Of a stretch of DNA of 8,695 nucleotides, positions 5,778-8,695 are shown one piece after another (position 1 is the first letter of the stretch; each line of letters opens with the position of its first letter). Made by a program: the position numbers and the translations under genes. The DNA comes from Blastocatellia bacterium. GTDB lineage: Bacteria; Acidobacteriota; Blastocatellia; UBA7656. Where the stretch lies: NCBI GenBank assembly GCA_022615215.1, contig JAKEHD010000735.1:1-8695 (forward strand), given 5' to 3'. The notes beneath the pieces are model-generated. The model was not told the DNA's origin. It saw only the letters and a program-made list of their open reading frames with translations, and ran no database searches.

Positions 5778-8177
5778 TTATCTCTGCGCGTCGGCGCGGA
5801 TCATTCGGACGCCGAAGACCCCTGCGGTCTCATTGCCGCCCGTAGCCTGAAACCGCACCGTGATCTTCTGCTTGCCTTTTATAAGGTCTGCCGGAATCGC
5901 GTACTCGACATCGAAGAAGTGCTTCGAACTGCTGCCGGGACGGTGCCGCTCTACGGTTTGCTCCCCGACTCTCACGCCGTCGACCAATATCTCGAAAGTC
6001 CTCGTCTGTCGCTCCTCACCGTGATAGGTCACGATCAAAGTCATCGGGTGAGTCTCGTCGACCGCTATATCGAGGGAGAACCATTTCCTCGCGCTGCGGC
6101 CCGTCCGTTCCGCTCTGCGGACGGGTGAAGTCTCTTCTCCCTTCTGGTTGAATGCTCGTTCCAACTCCGCATCGCCCGGCTGCGCGAAGCTTACCGTTGC
6201 CGCTTCAAGCTTTCGATGCCGCTCTCGTTCGGCGGCAACCTCTGCGGTTTTCTTCTCCCATTCTGCGGGCGTGAACAAGTCCATGTAGACAGAGTATACG
6301 CGACGGTGCAGGCGATAAAACGGCACGAGTTCCACGTCCTGCTCGCGTCCGACACCCTCGCTTCGGAAATTACCCGGCCTGCCGGGCACGGGTTTGAGCC
6401 AGTCCGTAACGGGACGTTCCGCCGCCACAAAAGGAAGACTCTTTTCCTCAAGCGCGGGAATGTTCGTCGCCTGTCCCGATCGCCTGCCCCTTGCAGGTTC
6501 CGGTCCCAGGTCTCCGGCCAACACCAACGGTCCCCACATAATGGCGGCCACTCGCGCGTTGTCGGGCAAAGGTTCCAGGCGAAGCGTCTTTGGCAGAGTC
6601 AAGGCCACAGTGTCTCCGCTCTTCCACCTCCGTTTCAATTCGACGTAAGAACCTGGCTTGGACGTATCCTTCACAGACTGGCCGTTGACCTTTACGGTGA
6701 ATCCTTTCTCCGCCCAGACGGGACGACGCAGCGCCAGTGTGAACTCTCTCGGCGCTTTGAGCGTGAGTTTCAGGGTCGCCGATTCGCCTTCGGGAAAACC
6801 CGTGTCCATAGTCAGGTCTACGCCTGCCGCCTCCCATTTGGCAGTCGAGGGTACGTACAGATTCACCCAGAGCCGGTCGCCGGATTCGTAATAAATCCCT
6901 TCGCCGTGCAGCGCGTGACTCTCCATCCCCGAGCCTACACAGCAAGTAAAGCTGCGCGACATGTCCTGATATTCATGGCGGACGCCCCGACCTACGGGCA
7001 CCATATAACAGGTCCGTCCGTCCTCCGGGTCGATAGAGGCCAGAATGTGGTTGAAGAGGGCGCGCTCGTGGAACTCTGCATACTTGATGTCGGGGTGAAG
7101 CGCGAAGAGCTTGCGCGTCAGCTTGATCATATTATAGATGTTGCAGGTCTCGGCGGTGCGCCCGTCTATTCGGTCGTTGAGCGTGTCGGGCGGGCCGAAG
7201 TATTCGTCCTTGCCGTGACCGCCGGTGGCGAAGCTGTGGTGACCCGCCACCGAATCCCAGAAGAATCGAGCGGCGGCACCGTCCGTTTTATCTCCGGTGT
7301 AAGCGTAGCGCGCGACCGAGCCGACGAGCTTTGGCACCTGCGTGTTGCCGTGCAGTCCCGGCAGGATGTTCTCCTGACGAGCGAGCGGCTCAAGCACTGC
7401 GCGATGGTCGAAGCGGTGGGAGAGAGCGAGCCATCGCTTATCGCCTGTGTCACTGTAAAGGTCTGCCAACACCTCCAACATGCCTCCCTGTTCGGTGTTG
7501 AGCATACGCTGAAGTTGGGCATCGTCGAGCTTGGAAAGAATCCCTTCGGTCCAGGCGGCCAGTTTTATCTCCACATCGAGCGCCGCGCGATTGCCCGTGT
7601 AGTGATAAGCGTCGCGCAGCCCCGCACATATTTTGTGCAGCACGTACCAGGGAACCCATATACCATTCAAATCGAAGTTTGCCGAGCGAATGTTGCCCCG
7701 AGAAACTTCGACGAGTTGCTCTTTGCCCTTGGCCTGAGCGCCGAGGTAGCCGTCGCCGTGCTTGTCTTGAACCTCTTTCATCTCGCGGACGATGTAGTCG
7801 GCTCGCTCTTTGAAGCGCGCATCACCCGTAGCGGCATACATCAGGCTCACGGCCGAGAGGTAGTGGCCTGCGATATGTCCCGTGAGATTTCTGCCGTCTC
7901 CGTCCCAGCCGCCATACCCTTCGGCTTTGGGTTCCAGCCCTGCGCGCAGGCGGAAGTATGCCATCATGCGATCAGGTTCCAGTTTGAGCAGGTACTCCGC
8001 GTCTATATCCTGAGCATGCTTTAGAGGCCCGCCCGTCAGGCGCACAGCAGAGAGCGGCAAAGGGCGAGCGGCTTCTGGAACGGCGTTTTTCACTTGCTGT
8101 CGACCGGCTGCGGCAATGACGACAAGCGCGGCGATGGTGAGCGTGACAGCTATAAATCTTGTTCCGGTTATTGACAT
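5778..8177 (-). CDS. secreted beta-L-arabinofuranosidase-type glycoside hydrolase (GH127/GH146, DUF1680)
   Basis: The 799-residue product should release terminal beta-L-arabinofuranose from plant glycans such as arabinosylated hydroxyproline-rich proteins or pectin side chains. A signal peptide (MSITGTRFIAVTLTIAALVV..., about 1-25) exports it. The helical (alpha/alpha) barrel spans roughly 45-425, with GRNLTGHIAGHYLSA at 95-109 and candidate acid/base E325 in GKDEYFGP. The zinc-thiolate site characteristic of these families is complete: E343 and C345 in ETCNIYNMIKLTRKLF, and C412/C413 in TCCVGSGMESH, where one cysteine serves as nucleophile in characterised members. The wording of these motifs is closer to GH146 than to classical GH127. 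Beta-sandwich segments follow (about 430-560), then a C-terminal beta-rich domain of unknown role (about 655-795). The start at 8177 has AAGGAG 6 bases upstream. The frame is open to 8336, but that extension lacks a signal peptide and covers the probable promoter. It is the first gene of the unit. Confidence 0.93.
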   Translation of the reverse strand: MSITGTRFIAVTLTIAALVVIAAAGRQQVKNAVPEAARPLPLSAVRLTGGPLKHAQDIDAEYLLKLEPDRMMAYFRLRAGLEPKAEGYGGWDGDGRNLTGHIAGHYLSAVSLMYAATGDARFKERADYIVREMKEVQDKHGDGYLGAQAKGKEQLVEVSRGNIRSANFDLNGIWVPWYVLHKICAGLRDAYHYTGNRAALDVEIKLAAWTEGILSKLDDAQLQRMLNTEQGGMLEVLADLYSDTGDKRWLALSHRFDHRAVLEPLARQENILPGLHGNTQVPKLVGSVARYAYTGDKTDGAAARFFWDSVAGHHSFATGGHGKDEYFGPPDTLNDRIDGRTAETCNIYNMIKLTRKLFALHPDIKYAEFHERALFNHILASIDPEDGRTCYMVPVGRGVRHEYQDMSRSFTCCVGSGMESHALHGEGIYYESGDRLWVNLYVPSTAKWEAAGVDLTMDTGFPEGESATLKLTLKAPREFTLALRRPVWAEKGFTVKVNGQSVKDTSKPGSYVELKRRWKSGDTVALTLPKTLRLEPLPDNARVAAIMWGPLVLAGDLGPEPARGRRSGQATNIPALEEKSLPFVAAERPVTDWLKPVPGRPGNFRSEGVGREQDVELVPFYRLHRRVYSVYMDLFTPAEWEKKTAEVAAERERHRKLEAATVSFAQPGDAELERAFNQKGEETSPVRRAERTGRSARKWFSLDIAVDETHPMTLIVTYHGEERQTRTFEILVDGVRVGEQTVERHRPGSSSKHFFDVEYAIPADLIKGKQKITVRFQATGGNETAGVFGVRMIRADAQR

Positions 8178-8183
8178 TGGAAG

Positions 8184-8189
8184 CTCCTT
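8184..8189 (-). promoter_or_regulatory. ribosome binding site of the GH127/GH146 gene
   Basis: AAGGAG on the minus strand, 6 bases before the ATG at 8177, is a near-ideal Shine-Dalgarno. It fixes the start over the 53-codon longer open frame. Confidence 0.75.
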
Positions 8190-8273
8190 GAAAAAGGTTA
8201 ATGTTTCGAAAACAATCTCTCGCTGTCGGGCGCGGTGCCTGGTTTTCTTTCCATCGCGCTCGACTCCACTCTG

Positions 8274-8302
8274 ATTATCACCGTGTAGTCGAGATCGGGC
8301 AA
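8274..8302 (-). promoter_or_regulatory. candidate promoter of the glycosidase operon
   Basis: On the minus strand TTGCCC (8297-8302; 4/6 to TTGACA) is followed after 17 bases by GATAAT (8274-8279; 5/6 to TATAAT). The transcript would begin near 8267, giving a leader of about 90 bases before the GH127/GH146 start. A GC-rich inverted repeat lies 40 bases further upstream (8343-8369). No operator for a known regulator is recognised. Confidence 0.42.
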
Positions 8303-8342
8303 GCCTTCCAACACAGCAACATGGCAGTTCTCTCATCCTGTT

Positions 8343-8369
8343 GAGCCGCTACCTGAAACCGAGCGGCTC
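8343..8369. repeat. inverted repeat with 8-bp arms upstream of the glycosidase promoter
   Basis: GAGCCGCT (8343-8350) and AGCGGCTC (8362-8369) are perfect inverted arms around an 11-base centre. No T-run follows on either strand, so it is not an intrinsic terminator. Its place upstream of the -35 box would suit a regulator-binding site. Equally it may belong to the repeat-rich DNA to its right. Confidence 0.5.
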
Positions 8370-8553
8370 CGGGGTGCGGTTGCGATAAAGTCGGGGCATA
8401 GTTGAACAAGAAGCATCCCACAGGCGACAGAATGAATACATTTATTGTTGGCGCTACTTGAGGAACAAAGATCGCAGTAACGAGAAGATCGCAGTATACC
8501 ATTCGTCTTCCTTTTGAAAGCCTTACCTTCGTCAGCGGCGACTCCCCTTGCTG

Positions 8554-8582
8554 GAATCCCACCGATGGAAATCGGTGGATGG
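8554..8582. repeat. hairpin repeat, copy 1 (29 bp)
   Basis: This is the first of two identical 29-bp copies. The core is a perfect 8-bp stem, CCACCGAT paired with ATCGGTGG, closed by a GGAA loop, which is a GNRA-type tetraloop if transcribed from the plus strand. The second copy begins 65 bases downstream. Diverged similarity continues on both sides (CAGCG...CTCC before, CCTAC 12 bases after), so the true unit is longer than 29 bp. Confidence 0.85.
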
Positions 8583-8618
8583 TTAAATTCCTGCCTACAG
8601 ACAGCGCGCGCTCCTCGC

Positions 8619-8647
8619 GAATCCCACCGATGGAAATCGGTGGATGG
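8619..8647. repeat. hairpin repeat, copy 2 (29 bp)
   Basis: This copy is identical over 29 bases to the one at 8554. The 36 bases between copies share blocks with the flanks of the other copy (CAGCG...CTCC upstream, TAA and CCTAC at the same offsets downstream), pointing to a tandemly duplicated or dispersed hairpin element. The last nine bases of the window (8687-8695, GAACTCCCA) could be the degenerate beginning of a third copy, but this is too short to call. Confidence 0.85.
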
Positions 8648-8695
8648 ATAAGGTTCAACCTACGATGCGCCAGGCAGGATTTTAACGAACTCCCA

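Larger units (their letters stand above)
8178..8695. other. 518-bp intergenic region with regulatory and repeat sequence, no supported gene
   Basis: This region contains the leader, ribosome binding site and candidate promoter of the glycosidase operon (8178-8302), an inverted repeat (8343-8369) and the two hairpin repeats (8554-8647). The stretch 8370-8550 shows nothing recognisable. A minus-strand open frame of 126 codons (8278-8658) runs across the promoter, the inverted repeat and both hairpin repeats. It lacks a recognisable domain, and because the two repeat copies are 65 bases apart (not a multiple of 3) they fall in different frames, so I do not regard it as a gene. Confidence 0.6.

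Noticed and set aside
6216..8024. 602-codon open frame on the plus strand, antisense to the GH127/GH146 gene
   Set aside because: It lies entirely within a strongly supported gene on the other strand. Its translation has no recognisable domain, and long antisense frames are expected in GC-rich coding DNA.
8554..8647. CRISPR array with two repeats
   Set aside because: There are only two copies, no cas gene is in view, the repeat does not match a repeat type I know, and the interval shares sequence blocks with the flanks instead of being unrelated.
8278..8658. 126-codon minus-strand open frame as a real gene
   Set aside because: It spans the probable operon promoter, an inverted repeat and two hairpin repeats, has no domain, and the repeat copies are read in different frames.

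Overview
This window looks like chromosomal DNA of a moderately GC-rich bacterium with a gene complement suited to degrading plant or other complex glycans. The combination of secreted GH127/GH146 and GH29 glycosidases, a secreted 'WxxF...' small protein, a methionine-salvage isomerase and repeat-rich intergenic DNA would fit an Acidobacteriota soil bacterium (perhaps Blastocatellia). That placement is an inference from gene style; no marker gene in the window proves it.

Layout from left to right. Bases 5-123 are a strictly 7-bp-phased repeat tract of 17 heptads. A minus-strand mtnA gene (132-1187) follows, with a good sigma70-type promoter at 1222-1250 that shows which start codon to use. 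A 238-bp divergent gap separates it from a plus-strand lipoprotein gene (1426-2247) of unknown function. Bases 2248-2314 are a short convergent gap. From 8177 down to 2315, four minus-strand genes are close together and probably form one transcription unit. In order of transcription they are a secreted beta-L-arabinofuranosidase-type enzyme (GH127/GH146), a class V PLP-dependent enzyme, a secreted alpha-L-fucosidase (GH29) with a C-terminal discoidin-like domain, and a small AT-richer gene for an exported protein. The 518 bases upstream of this unit (8178-8695) carry no convincing gene. They hold a strong ribosome binding site, a candidate promoter, an 8-bp-arm inverted repeat and two copies of a 29-bp hairpin repeat.

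The two glycosidases have signal peptides and probably act together outside the cytoplasm, stripping terminal L-arabinofuranose and L-fucose from a shared glycan. The PLP enzyme between them has no signal peptide and is cytoplasmic; its substrate cannot be read from the sequence, and it is the least expected member of the unit. mtnA (methionine salvage) and the lipoprotein appear independent of this unit.

I did not find a clear new defence or mobile system. The most unusual items are the heptad-phased repeat tract, the duplicated hairpin repeat (CRISPR-like in spacing but probably not CRISPR) and the glycosidase-PLP enzyme operon.
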